Assembly (NCBI RefSeq): GCF_964186585.1
Contig: NZ_OZ075067.1
Span: 434,001-498,000 of the forward strand
Length of the DNA stretch: 64,000 nucleotides
Reading direction: 5' to 3'
Source: Microbacterium sp. MM2322
Lineage (GTDB): Bacteria > Actinomycetota > Actinomycetes > Actinomycetales > Microbacteriaceae
Numbering within the stretch: position 1 is the first letter of the stretch; each line of letters begins with the position of its first letter. Below the pieces are notes generated by a model, which searched no databases, was not told the origin of the DNA, and saw only the letters and a list, made by a program, of their open reading frames with translations. Made by a program: the position numbers and the translations under genes. Below, in pieces: positions 56,509 through 64,000 of this stretch.

Positions 56509-57492
56509 TCAGGGCGCGAGCAGTCGGCGCAGCCAGCGGACTCGGGCCTCGCGGGCGTCGCGCGACAGCGGCGCGTCGGGAACCAGCGCGTCGAACGCGT
56601 GTGCTCCGCCCGGCCAGACGTGAAGCTCCGCCTCGCCGCCGGCGGCCCAGATGCGCCGGGCGTAGTCGACGTCCTCATCGCGGAACGTCTCGGCCGACCC
56701 CACCTCGAGAAAGGTCGCCGGCAGGCCGCTCAGATCGTCCGCGAGAGCAGGAGACGCATAGGGCGGCACGGTGGCTCGGTCGAGCGCTCCGAGGTACGCC
56801 GCCCAGCCCGTCGCGTTCGCTCGGCGGTCCCAGGCGCCGACGCCCTCCATCTGCCGAGCGGATGCCGAGTCGTTGCGGTGATCGAGCATGGGGTAGACCA
56901 GCATCTGGCCGATCGCCGCGGGTCCGTCCTCGTCCCGCGCGCGCAGCACGGCGCCGGCGGCCAACCCCCCGCCGGCGCTCACGCCGTGGACGATGACGCG
57001 TGCGGGGTCGAGGCCGAAGGCGGCACCCTCGCGAACGATCCACTCCCACCCGGCATACACGTCGTCGAGCGGGGCGGGGTAGGGCTGCTCAGGGGCGAGT
57101 CGGTAGTCCACCGAGACGATCGCGCACCCGAGATCGAGCGCCAGCCCCCCCAGCTCGGGCAGCACGTCGTAGGCGCTCCCGACGACCATGCCGCCGCCGT
57201 GCACGTGGAACAGCACGGGGTGCGGGCCCGAGACTCCGTGCGGGGTGAGCACCACGAGACGCACGCGGGTGCCGTCCGCCGACACGGTGCCGACCTCGCG
57301 GTCGTCGAACTTCCCGCCGAGCGTGTATGCCTCGCGGGAGGGCGCGACGGCGCCGGCGCGGAGGGCCGGGATGTCGCTCGCCGCGAGCCCGGTCACGACG
57401 TCGTCGCGCTCCGCGAGCGCTCGCCGGACGTCGGGATCGAACGGGGGATGGGGGTGCCGGGTGTCGCTCTCGATGGGGCTCCGTTGCTCCAT
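56509..57492 (-). CDS. alpha/beta hydrolase, HSL-type esterase
   Basis: 327-aa cytosolic esterase of the hormone-sensitive-lipase family. The oxyanion motif is HVHGGGMVVGS. The nucleophile is Ser172 in HGVSAGGG, with SVDYRLAPEQPYPAPLDD between them. The late GGAHAFD carries the catalytic His. ATG 57492 with GGAGAGG upstream is preferred over a TTG at 57513. An 18-bp operator (57521-57538) lies in its promoter, so it is co-regulated with the sugar transporter on the far side of the lacI gene. It probably removes acyl groups from an imported glycoside. Confidence 0.93.
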   Translation of the reverse strand: MEQRSPIESDTRHPHPPFDPDVRRALAERDDVVTGLAASDIPALRAGAVAPSREAYTLGGKFDDREVGTVSADGTRVRLVVLTPHGVSGPHPVLFHVHGGGMVVGSAYDVLPELGGLALDLGCAIVSVDYRLAPEQPYPAPLDDVYAGWEWIVREGAAFGLDPARVIVHGVSAGGGLAAGAVLRARDEDGPAAIGQMLVYPMLDHRNDSASARQMEGVGAWDRRANATGWAAYLGALDRATVPPYASPALADDLSGLPATFLEVGSAETFRDEDVDYARRIWAAGGEAELHVWPGGAHAFDALVPDAPLSRDAREARVRWLRRLLAP

Positions 57493-57520
57493 GCTGTCCT
57501 CTCCACGCGCCAAAAAGCGC

Positions 57521-57538
57521 GTGCTAAATCGCGTTAGC
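57521..57538. promoter_or_regulatory. LacI operator in front of esterase gene
   Basis: GTGCTAAATCGCGTTAGC, an imperfect palindrome (GCTAA...TTAGC) centred on CG, starting just after the -10 box. The same 18 bp occur inverted at 58743-58760. Confidence 0.82.
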
Positions 57539-57542
57539 TCAG

Positions 57543-57548
57543 AGAGTA
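57543..57548 (-). promoter_or_regulatory. -10 box of esterase gene
   Basis: TACTCT on the minus strand, 4 bp upstream of the operator. Confidence 0.45.
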
Positions 57549-57573
57549 GCGGATGCCGCGAACCAGATCCCGC

Positions 57574-58617
57574 TCACGCCTCGAGGGTGCGCACCGAGCC
57601 GCGGCTGCGGAGCGGCATCGTGATCCGTTCGACGGATGCCGGGGCGTCGGGCGACGAGGTCAGCAGCATCTCGACGGCGCGCAGCCCCAACTCGAAGTGG
57701 GGGATCGCGAAGGTCGTGAGGCCCGGGTGAACCCAGCTTGCGAGCTGGTGGTCGTCGAACGAGACGATCGAGAAGTCGTCGGGCACGGTCAGCCCGGCTT
57801 CGGAGATCGCCTGGTACGCACCGAAGGCGATGCGGTCGTTGAACGCGATGATCGCCCCCGAGCGGACTCCCGAGGCGATGAGGTCCGCGGTCGCTTTCCA
57901 CCCGTCCGTGGGGAGCCAGATGCTCAGCATCCGGCCGGATGCGGGGGAGACCCCGGCGTCGGCGAGCTCGTCCAGGATCCCGGTCAATCGTTCCCGCCCG
58001 GCGACCGTGCCGCGGGGAACCTCGGTGAGCGAGGGACCCGCCCCGATGAGGTGGATGTCGCGGTGCCCGCGATCGAGGAGAAGCCGGGCCGCGCGACGCC
58101 CGGCATCCAATTCGTCCGGCAGGATCGCGTGCGCGTTCTTCGCCGGCCCCTCGGGCAGCGTGTTGAGGAGCACCACGTTCCGATGGACGAGTGCGGCCGG
58201 AACCGGCCGCTCGCGCGTGAACATCGACGCCATGATGACGCCGTCGACCTGGCGGTCGAGCATCGCGTCGATGAGGCGCTCGCGCTCGGACTCGTCGCCC
58301 TCGTACTCGCCGATGAAGAGCATGTGGCCGTGACGTCGGGCGCCTTCGAGCGCGCCTTTGATCATGTCGCCGGCGAGCTGCGAGGTGGCGACGGAATCGG
58401 AGATGAACCCGAGCGTCCGACTCGTCCCGCTCCGAAGGCCGGCCGAGATCATGTTGGGGCGATACCCGAGTTCGGCGGCGACGAGTCGCACGCGTTCCTG
58501 GGAGGCTTCGGCGATGCGCATCTCGTCGCCCCGGCCCGACAGCACGAGCGACGCCGTCGTCCGCGACATTCCCGAGGCGCGCGCGACATCGGCGAGCGTC
58601 ACCCGATTCCCCGTCAC
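57574..58617 (-). CDS. LacI-family regulator of third sugar locus
   Basis: 347-aa repressor. HTH: RVTLADVARASGMSRTTASLVLSGRG; hinge region PNMISAGLRSGTSRTLGFI; sensor domain with AIIAFNDRIAFGAYQAI and FSIVSFDDHQLASWVHPGLTTF. GTG 58617 has AGGAGG 7 nt upstream. Genes on both sides carry an identical operator, which marks this as their local repressor. Its own upstream region shows no copy, apart from the shared divergent gap. Confidence 0.93.
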   Translation of the reverse strand: MTGNRVTLADVARASGMSRTTASLVLSGRGDEMRIAEASQERVRLVAAELGYRPNMISAGLRSGTSRTLGFISDSVATSQLAGDMIKGALEGARRHGHMLFIGEYEGDESERERLIDAMLDRQVDGVIMASMFTRERPVPAALVHRNVVLLNTLPEGPAKNAHAILPDELDAGRRAARLLLDRGHRDIHLIGAGPSLTEVPRGTVAGRERLTGILDELADAGVSPASGRMLSIWLPTDGWKATADLIASGVRSGAIIAFNDRIAFGAYQAISEAGLTVPDDFSIVSFDDHQLASWVHPGLTTFAIPHFELGLRAVEMLLTSSPDAPASVERITMPLRSRGSVRTLEA

Positions 58618-58706
58618 GGCGGCCTCCTGTCTCCGGCGATCCTAACGGGGTCGACAGCTCGGGCACGGCGCTCGCTGAAATGCGTGCGCGACACGCCTCG
58701 GAACCA

Positions 58707-58736
58707 TTGACAGAGCGCCGCCCGATGGCGCATCAT
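58707..58736 (+). promoter_or_regulatory. promoter of third sugar ABC operon
   Basis: TTGACA (58707-58712), 18 bp, CATCAT (58731-58736); the operator begins 6 bp after the -10 box, over the expected start of transcription. Confidence 0.6.
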
Positions 58737-58742
58737 GACCTT

Positions 58743-58760
58743 GCTAACGCGATTTAGCAC
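58743..58760. promoter_or_regulatory. LacI operator in front of ABC operon
   Basis: GCTAACGCGATTTAGCAC is the exact reverse complement of the site at 57521-57538. Confidence 0.82.
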
Positions 58761-58816
58761 CGAGGCTCGTCTGGGCCTCCCTCCCGAACACCGTGGTTTT
58801 CCGAAAGGAGACAGTG

Positions 58817-60184
58817 ATGTCTCGATTCACACAGCACCCCCTCCGTCCGCTGATTCTCGCCGGGGTTCTGACCTCGCTCGCCGTGGGCGTGACCGCCTGC
58901 GCCCCTCCCGGTGGAACAAGCCCTGCACCGCAGGGATCCTCCACCTCCGACTTCGGCGCCGAGGGTCCCACCTGCGGCGACGAGGACGTCGTCCTCAGCG
59001 GCTACTTCGAGACCGGCTTCCCGCTGCCGAAGGACCTCACCGACGAGTTCACGAAGCAGTACCCGAACGTGACCTTCGACATCCGCGAGGACCAGTTCGC
59101 CGTCATCACGCAGAACGCGCCGCGCGTGCTGCAGGACTCGCCGCCGGACCTCATGCGCCTGCCGCAGATGTCCGAGCTGGCCACCGACGGTCTGCTCCTC
59201 GACCTCGACCCGTACGCCGAGGCCTTCGGATGGACCAAGTGGCCCGAATCGCAGCTCCAGCAGCTGCGGGTCGACGAGAACGGTCGTCGCGGCAGCGGCC
59301 CGCTCTACGCGCTCGGCCTCAACTACTCGATGACCGGCGTCTTCTACAACAAGAGCCTGGCCGAGAAGATCGGCATGACCGAGGCCCCGAAGACCCTCGA
59401 CGAGTTCGACGCCGCGCTGAAGGCTGCGAAGGATGCCGGGATCACGCCGATCACGCAGTTCAACGGCGGCGCGACCGGCGGTCTCGCCTTCCCGCTGCAG
59501 GCGCTCATGGCGTCGTACGCCGACCCGGCCAAGATCAACGACTGGATCTTCCAGCAGCCCGGCGCCACGATCGACACCCCGGAGAACCTCGAGGCGGCAC
59601 AGCACCTCAAGAAGTGGATCGACGAGGGCTTCTTCGCCGACGACATCAACTCGCTCGACTACGCGCAGATGATGAGCCGCTTCATCGGCGGCGACTCGCT
59701 GTTCATGTTCGACGGCGACTGGGAGTCGGGAAACCTCGACACCCAGATGCCCGGCGAGGCCGGCTTCTTCCTCATGCCCCCGCGTGAAGAGGGTGGTCAG
59801 ATCGGTGCGATGTCCGCTCCGCTGACCTATGGGGTCGCGGCCACGGCCAAGCACCCTGACTGCGCCGCGTTCTTCCTGAACTGGACGGCGACCAACGAGA
59901 AGGCGCGCACCATCGGCGTCGAGGTCGGCGGCTCGCACCCGATGGGCCCGGCCGACGCGTTCATGCCTCCCGTCAAGGAAGGCTCGACCACGGCGGCGAC
60001 GCTCGCCGCCGGCGCTCAGCTCTCCGAGGCGAACGGCGCGATGGACTTCATCGCCAACGCGACGGGCGCGATCTACGCCCAGAGCTGGACGCCCAACCTG
60101 CAGAAGCTCGTCGCCGGCGAGCAGACCCCCGAGGGCCTGCTGTCCTCGGTGCAGGCCGACTACGAAAGCCAAATCGGGAACTGA
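58817..60184 (+). CDS. sugar ABC transporter substrate-binding lipoprotein
   Basis: 455-aa family 1 binding protein. Signal with lipobox VTAC (Cys near residue 28). Mature features: DEFTKQYPNVTFDIREDQ, YALGLNYSMTGVFYNKSLAEKIG (the family landmark), MMSRFIGGDSLFMFDGDWESGNL. ATG 58817 has AAAGGAG 6 nt upstream; GTG 58814 is a less well spaced alternative. First gene of the operon behind the operator. The ligand is not recognisable. Confidence 0.92.
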   Translation: MSRFTQHPLRPLILAGVLTSLAVGVTACAPPGGTSPAPQGSSTSDFGAEGPTCGDEDVVLSGYFETGFPLPKDLTDEFTKQYPNVTFDIREDQFAVITQNAPRVLQDSPPDLMRLPQMSELATDGLLLDLDPYAEAFGWTKWPESQLQQLRVDENGRRGSGPLYALGLNYSMTGVFYNKSLAEKIGMTEAPKTLDEFDAALKAAKDAGITPITQFNGGATGGLAFPLQALMASYADPAKINDWIFQQPGATIDTPENLEAAQHLKKWIDEGFFADDINSLDYAQMMSRFIGGDSLFMFDGDWESGNLDTQMPGEAGFFLMPPREEGGQIGAMSAPLTYGVAATAKHPDCAAFFLNWTATNEKARTIGVEVGGSHPMGPADAFMPPVKEGSTTAATLAAGAQLSEANGAMDFIANATGAIYAQSWTPNLQKLVAGEQTPEGLLSSVQADYESQIGN

Positions 60185-60187
60185 GTG

Positions 60188-61147
60188 ATGGTCTCTGCTC
60201 CTCCTGCTGCTGCGCCGGTGGTCTCCACCGGCGCAGCAGCGCTCGACTCGGGGGCGGCTCAGCGCCGCCGCCGGCGTAAGTTCCGCGCGAGCCTCGCGGC
60301 GTACCTGCTGGTGCTGCCCGCCGCGGGCTTCTACATCTTCTTCGTGCTGCGGCCGATCGCCCTGTCGGCGCAGTACTCGTTCTACGAATGGAACGGCATC
60401 GGCCCGGCGACGTGGGTCGGCTTCGCCAACTACGTCGAGGTCTTCAGCAACCCGAAGCTGACGGGTGCGATCGGTAACGCGTTCGAGCTGATCATCTACT
60501 TCAGCATCATCCCCGTCGGCATCGCCCTCGTGGCCGCCAACATGATCCGCGCGATCGCCGCGAGCCGTCTGGCCGCCATCTCGCGGACCGTCCTCTTCCT
60601 GCCGCAGGTCATCCCGCTCGTCGCCGCCGGCATCATGTGGAGTTGGCAGCTGTCAACCAACGGCCTGGTCAACCAGCTGCTCGGTCTGTTCGGCCTCGGC
60701 GGGGTGACCCGTGCGTGGCTCGGCGACTTCTCGACCGCTCTTCCCGCCGTCGGCGTGATCGGCGCGTGGGTGCAGGTCGGGCTCTGCCTCGTCCTCATCC
60801 TGGCGGGCATGACGAAGATCGATCCCGCGCTCTACGAAGCCGCGCGCATCGACGGCGCCGGCCCCATCCGCGAGTTCTTCAGCATCACGCTCCCGGGCGT
60901 CCGCCAGGAGGTCGCGGTGTGCGTCACGGTCACCGTGATCGCCGCGCTCGCGAGCTTCGACATCATCTACATCGCCACGCAGGGCGGCCCCGGCGACAGC
61001 ACTCTCGTCCCGGGCCTCCAGATCTTCTATCTCGCGTTCTACCAGCGTGAGGTCGGAACGGCGTCGGCGTTCGCCATCGTCCTCATGGCCCTCGTCCTTC
61101 TCATCGTCCTGCCGCTGCAGCGCATCCTCCGAGGGAAAGAATCGTGA
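60188..61147 (+). CDS. sugar ABC transporter permease, MalF type
   Basis: 319-aa membrane subunit with a 40-residue Ala/Arg-rich cytoplasmic start and six segments. EAA loop: ALYEAARIDGAGPIREFFSITLP. An in-frame GTG at 60185 precedes the ATG by one codon; both are close to the binding protein stop (60184), indicating translational coupling. Overlaps the next gene by 4 nt. Confidence 0.93.
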   Translation: MVSAPPAAAPVVSTGAAALDSGAAQRRRRRKFRASLAAYLLVLPAAGFYIFFVLRPIALSAQYSFYEWNGIGPATWVGFANYVEVFSNPKLTGAIGNAFELIIYFSIIPVGIALVAANMIRAIAASRLAAISRTVLFLPQVIPLVAAGIMWSWQLSTNGLVNQLLGLFGLGGVTRAWLGDFSTALPAVGVIGAWVQVGLCLVLILAGMTKIDPALYEAARIDGAGPIREFFSITLPGVRQEVAVCVTVTVIAALASFDIIYIATQGGPGDSTLVPGLQIFYLAFYQREVGTASAFAIVLMALVLLIVLPLQRILRGKES

Positions 61148-61968
61148 TCGTCCGCGCACGCGAGAAGTGGCTCGGCCGCGTCTTGCTGATCATCCTGATG
61201 CTCGTCACGATCATGCCGTTCATCAGCCTCTTCGTGACCGCGCTTCATGCGCCGGGCACCTACCCCAGTGGCCTCGAATGGCCGGCCGAACCCCGGTGGG
61301 ACAACTTCGTCACGGCGTTCCAGTCCGCGAACATGGCGGCGTTGCTCGGATCGAGCTTCCTCATCGAGATCGCCGTGGTCCCGGCGGCCGTGCTGTTCGC
61401 GACCCTCGCCGGGTTCGCGCTCGGCCACCTCCGCCCCGCCGGTGGGCGCATCGTGTTCGTCGCGTTCATCCTCGGCCTGACGCTCCCGTTCGAGGGCATC
61501 ATCACGCCGCTGTACTTCCAGATCCGCGAGATGGGCCTGCTGAACACCCGGTGGGCGATCATCCTGCCGCTCATCGGGCTGTTCATGCCGTTCGCCGTCA
61601 TGTGGATGCGGGCGCACTTCATCACGATGCCGGCCGACCTCTCCGAGGCCGCCCGCATGGACGGTGCGACGACGTGGCAGCTCTTCTGGCGCATCCACAT
61701 CCCGCTGTCGGTCCCGGCGCTGTCGTCGCTGGCGATCCTGCTGTTCCTGTGGACCTGGAACCAGTTCCTGCTCGCGATCGTCCTCGTCAACGATCCCGAG
61801 AAGCGCACGATGGCCGGTGCGCTGGGAGCATTCCAGGGACAGTACGGCACCGACATCCCGCTGCTGTGCGCCGGGTCGCTCCTCATCCTCACCCCGACGC
61901 TGATCATCTTCCTGATCTTCCAGCGCCACTTCGTCTCCGCCCTGATGCAGGGGTCGCTGAAGGGCTGA
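61144..61968 (+). CDS. sugar ABC transporter permease, MalG type
   Basis: 274-aa partner permease with six segments and EAA loop ADLSEAARMDGATTWQLFWRIHIP. GTG 61144 overlaps the previous stop. As with the galactoside locus, no ATPase gene accompanies the permeases, so a shared ATPase encoded elsewhere must serve both. Confidence 0.93.
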   Translation: MIVRAREKWLGRVLLIILMLVTIMPFISLFVTALHAPGTYPSGLEWPAEPRWDNFVTAFQSANMAALLGSSFLIEIAVVPAAVLFATLAGFALGHLRPAGGRIVFVAFILGLTLPFEGIITPLYFQIREMGLLNTRWAIILPLIGLFMPFAVMWMRAHFITMPADLSEAARMDGATTWQLFWRIHIPLSVPALSSLAILLFLWTWNQFLLAIVLVNDPEKRTMAGALGAFQGQYGTDIPLLCAGSLLILTPTLIIFLIFQRHFVSALMQGSLKG

Positions 61969-61969
61969 C

Positions 61970-62893
61970 GTGGCGTTCGCTCCCGACGGGCACTGGGTGT
62001 GGGACTTCTGGGTCGCTGACGACGGCGAGACGTTCCACCTGTATTACCTGCGCGCGCCCACCGCTCTCGGCGACCCGGAGCTGCGGCACCGCAACGCGCG
62101 CATCGGGCACGCGACCTCGGCGGATCTGACCGACTGGACCGATCACGGCGAGGTCCTCGGGCCCGGCGCGGCGGGGGCGTTCGACGAGACGGCCACCTGG
62201 ACGGGATCCGTCGTCCGCGGTGACGACGGCCTGTGGCGCATGTTCTACACGGGTGCGGCGTTCCTCGAGGCGTCCTCGGCGCGGAACATCGAGTCGATCG
62301 GCATGGCGACCTCCGCCGACCTCCACAGGTGGGACAAACGCGACGGGTTCGTCGTCCGCGCAGCGGGGGAGTACTACGAGAAGCTCGGCGATACCGCCTG
62401 GCCCGAGGAAGCCTGGCGGGATCCGTGGGTCTTCCGCGATCCCGCCGGCGACGGCTGGCACATGCTGATCACCGCACGGGGGAAGGATGCCGACACCGCG
62501 ACCGGCGGCGTCGTCGGACACGCGTGGTCGCCCGACCTCGACACCTGGACGGTACAGCCGCCGCTCACCGAGCCGTCGCAGGCATTCGCCCATCTCGAGG
62601 TGCTGCAGGTCGCCGACATCGACGGCACCGCCGTCGTCCTGTTCTCCGCCGTGCGGGCCGACGGAGTGGAGGGCGTGTGGGCGGCACCGGCCGACGCGCT
62701 CGTCCGCGACGTGCCGGTCGACGACGCGCGGCTCTTGCTTCCCGTTCCCGCCTACGCGGCCCGCGTGGTGACCGACCGGGCGGGGGCGGCGGTCGTCCTG
62801 GCCTTCACGCGCGACGATCACGGGGCGCCTGCGGGCATCACCGATCCGATCCACGCGGGTCCGCTCTGGCGCGACGCCCGCGGTCTGGGATGA
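61970..62893 (+). CDS. five-bladed beta-propeller glycosidase, GH32/GH43-like
   Basis: 307-aa cytoplasmic enzyme, a bare catalytic propeller without an extra beta domain. HWVWDFWVADDGETFHLYYL opens blade 1, and TWTGSVVRGDDGLWRMFYTG and WRDPWVFRDPAGDGWHMLITAR follow. By comparison with GH32/GH43, Asp12 (WDFW), Asp151 (RDP) and Glu210 (HLEVLQV) would form the acidic triad. I lean to a GH32-type fructoside hydrolase, but GH43 arabinoside or xyloside activity cannot be excluded. GTG 61970 starts 1 nt after the permease stop; overlaps the next gene. Confidence 0.78.
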   Translation: MAFAPDGHWVWDFWVADDGETFHLYYLRAPTALGDPELRHRNARIGHATSADLTDWTDHGEVLGPGAAGAFDETATWTGSVVRGDDGLWRMFYTGAAFLEASSARNIESIGMATSADLHRWDKRDGFVVRAAGEYYEKLGDTAWPEEAWRDPWVFRDPAGDGWHMLITARGKDADTATGGVVGHAWSPDLDTWTVQPPLTEPSQAFAHLEVLQVADIDGTAVVLFSAVRADGVEGVWAAPADALVRDVPVDDARLLLPVPAYAARVVTDRAGAAVVLAFTRDDHGAPAGITDPIHAGPLWRDARGLG

Positions 62894-63288
62894 TGAGCCT
62901 CATGATCATCGCCGGTTTGGTGTTCGCGGCGCTCGGCGCCCTCATCCACGTCTACATCTTCTTCCTCGAGTCCATAGCGTGGACGGGGGCCGCAGCGCGA
63001 CGCACATTCGGGACGACCGACGCGACCGTCGAGATCACGAAGCCGTTCGCCTACAACCAGGGCTTCTACAACCTCTTCCTCGCCATCTCGGTCTTCCTCG
63101 GCATCGTCTTCGTCGCCACCGGGTCGACCGCGATCGGTGCGACGCTCGTGTTCGTCGGCGCGGGGTCGATGGTCGCTGCGGGGCTGGTGCTCCTCCTCTC
63201 CGACCGCTCGAAGGCACGCGCCGCCATGATCCAGCTCACCGCGCCGCTCCTGGGAGTGGTGCTGCTCGCGATCGGCCTGGCGCTCTGA
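62890..63288 (+). CDS. DUF1304 family membrane protein
   Basis: 132-aa protein with four hydrophobic segments. Landmarks: GALIHVYIFFLESIAWT in the first and TKPFAYNQGFYNLFLAISVFLG between, which are typical of DUF1304. Function unknown. ATG 62890 lies in the stop overlap with the glycosidase (ATGA), and a second ATG follows at once. Its location inside a sugar operon is unusual for this family. Confidence 0.85.
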   Translation: MMSLMIIAGLVFAALGALIHVYIFFLESIAWTGAAARRTFGTTDATVEITKPFAYNQGFYNLFLAISVFLGIVFVATGSTAIGATLVFVGAGSMVAAGLVLLLSDRSKARAAMIQLTAPLLGVVLLAIGLAL

Positions 63289-63289
63289 C

Positions 63290-64000
63290 GTGAGACTCGC
63301 GGTCGTCGGCGCGGGCAAGATCGTCGCCGAGTTCCTCCCGCACGCTGAGCAGATCCCCGGGCTCACCGTCGCCGCGATCGTCGGTCGGGCGAGCAGCAGA
63401 GACAAGGTCGACGCTCTCGCGGCGAGCCACGGCATCCCGCTGGTCTTCACCGATCTCGACGACTGCCTCGCCGACGGCGACATCGACACGGTCTGGGTCG
63501 CCGTGCCCAACGTCCTGCACGCCGATGTGGCCCGGCGCTCGCTCCTGGCCGGCAAGCACGTCATCTGCGAGAAGCCGTTCGTCCTGCGGACGGAGGAGCT
63601 CGCCGAGCTGCGCGCGCTCGCCGAAGAACGCGACCTGATCCTCGTCGAGGCGATCAGCAACCAGTACCTCGCGAACGTCGAGTGGATGCGGCGGAACCTC
63701 GATCGCCTGGGCGAGCTCCGGCTCGTGCAGTGCGAGTACTCGCAGTATTCCTCGCGCTACGACGCCTTCCGCGCGGGAACGGTCCTGCCCGCGTTCGACC
63801 CTGCCGCGGGCGGCGGCGCCCTGATGGACCTCGGCATCTACGCTCTGCACCTGGTGGTCGGCCTCCTCGGGACGCCCGAGACGGTTTCCTACACACCTCG
63901 GATGGAGCGCGGCGTCGACACGTCGGGTGTCGCCGTCCTCGGCTACGGCGCCACGACCGCGGTCTGCGTGTGCGCGAAGGACTCGCCCGGCCCGTCCCGG
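63290..64000 (+). CDS. Gfo/Idh/MocA-family oxidoreductase, 3' end cut by window
   Basis: NAD(P)-dependent sugar dehydrogenase family; 237 codons are present and the frame is open at the right edge. Rossmann start LAVVGAGKIVAEFLPHAEQIPG, the WVAVPNVLHADVARRSLLAGKHVICEKPF signature with the catalytic Lys in EKP, and GGALMDLGIYALHL in the second domain. GTG 63290 begins 1 nt after the DUF1304 stop, so it is part of the same operon. It probably modifies the imported sugar. Confidence 0.92.
   Translation, partial: MRLAVVGAGKIVAEFLPHAEQIPGLTVAAIVGRASSRDKVDALAASHGIPLVFTDLDDCLADGDIDTVWVAVPNVLHADVARRSLLAGKHVICEKPFVLRTEELAELRALAEERDLILVEAISNQYLANVEWMRRNLDRLGELRLVQCEYSQYSSRYDAFRAGTVLPAFDPAAGGGALMDLGIYALHLVVGLLGTPETVSYTPRMERGVDTSGVAVLGYGATTAVCVCAKDSPGPSR

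Overview
The window is chromosomal DNA of a high-GC actinobacterium, most likely a Microbacterium or close relative in the Microbacteriaceae. The evidence is the very high GC content with G/C-ending codons, many GTG starts, frequent 4-nt stop/start overlaps (GTGA, ATGA), serS of actinobacterial type, and many genes that start 6-7 nt after a TANNNT box with no room for a leader, as expected for leaderless transcripts. I see no rRNA, phage, insertion sequence or CRISPR array, so this looks like ordinary chromosome with a strong carbohydrate and scavenging emphasis.

Layout. 0-10 kb: a partial threonine aldolase, an MFS exporter, a large protein of unknown function (DUF6421-like) divergent from an Lrp regulator, a lipid kinase, then a two-component system followed by an ABC ATPase and FtsX-type permease. 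10-16 kb: a domain-permuted GH3 beta-glucosidase behind a 14-bp LacI-type palindrome, a ComB-family protein, an SprT-like metalloprotein, a small helical protein and a spermidine-synthase-like enzyme. 15.7-21.5 kb: an oligopeptide ABC importer whose fused double ATPase gene lies convergent to the rest, separated by a 74-bp-period array of palindromic repeats. 21.6-27.8 kb: galactose (Leloir) genes galK, galT, a LacI-type regulator, galE and pgm. 27.9-32 kb: LysR/EamA pair, pheA and a flavin monooxygenase.

32-41.2 kb is a galactoside regulon: a secreted multidomain esterase, a LacI regulator, and a GH42 beta-galactosidase with two sugar permeases and a binding protein. The regulator gene and both target promoters carry copies of one 14-bp operator (TGTGnACGTnCACA). 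Galactose released inside the cell would feed galKTE and pgm, so two separate loci appear to form one pathway. 41.3-48.9 kb: photolyase, a diacylglycerol-kinase-like protein, serS with a HAD phosphatase, two different tRNA-Ser genes around an LCP protein gene, a small conserved protein and a TetR regulator. 49.2-55.7 kb: a MetQNI-type importer co-transcribed with two SfnB/DszC-like flavoenzymes and a DszA/NtaA-like monooxygenase, read as an organosulfur scavenging operon. 55.8-64 kb: a secreted fasciclin protein, then a third LacI-controlled sugar locus (alpha/beta hydrolase, LacI, binding protein, two permeases, a beta-propeller glycosidase, a DUF1304 membrane protein and a partial Gfo/Idh/MocA dehydrogenase). 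Two identical 18-bp operators in opposite orientation flank that LacI gene.

The most useful leads are the palindromic array at 19.45-19.83 kb, the esterase with a SnoaL-like segment under the galactosidase operator, the organosulfur operon, the three locally encoded LacI operator sets, the window-wide leaderless-start pattern, and the over-representation of the hexamer GCATCC/GGATGC.
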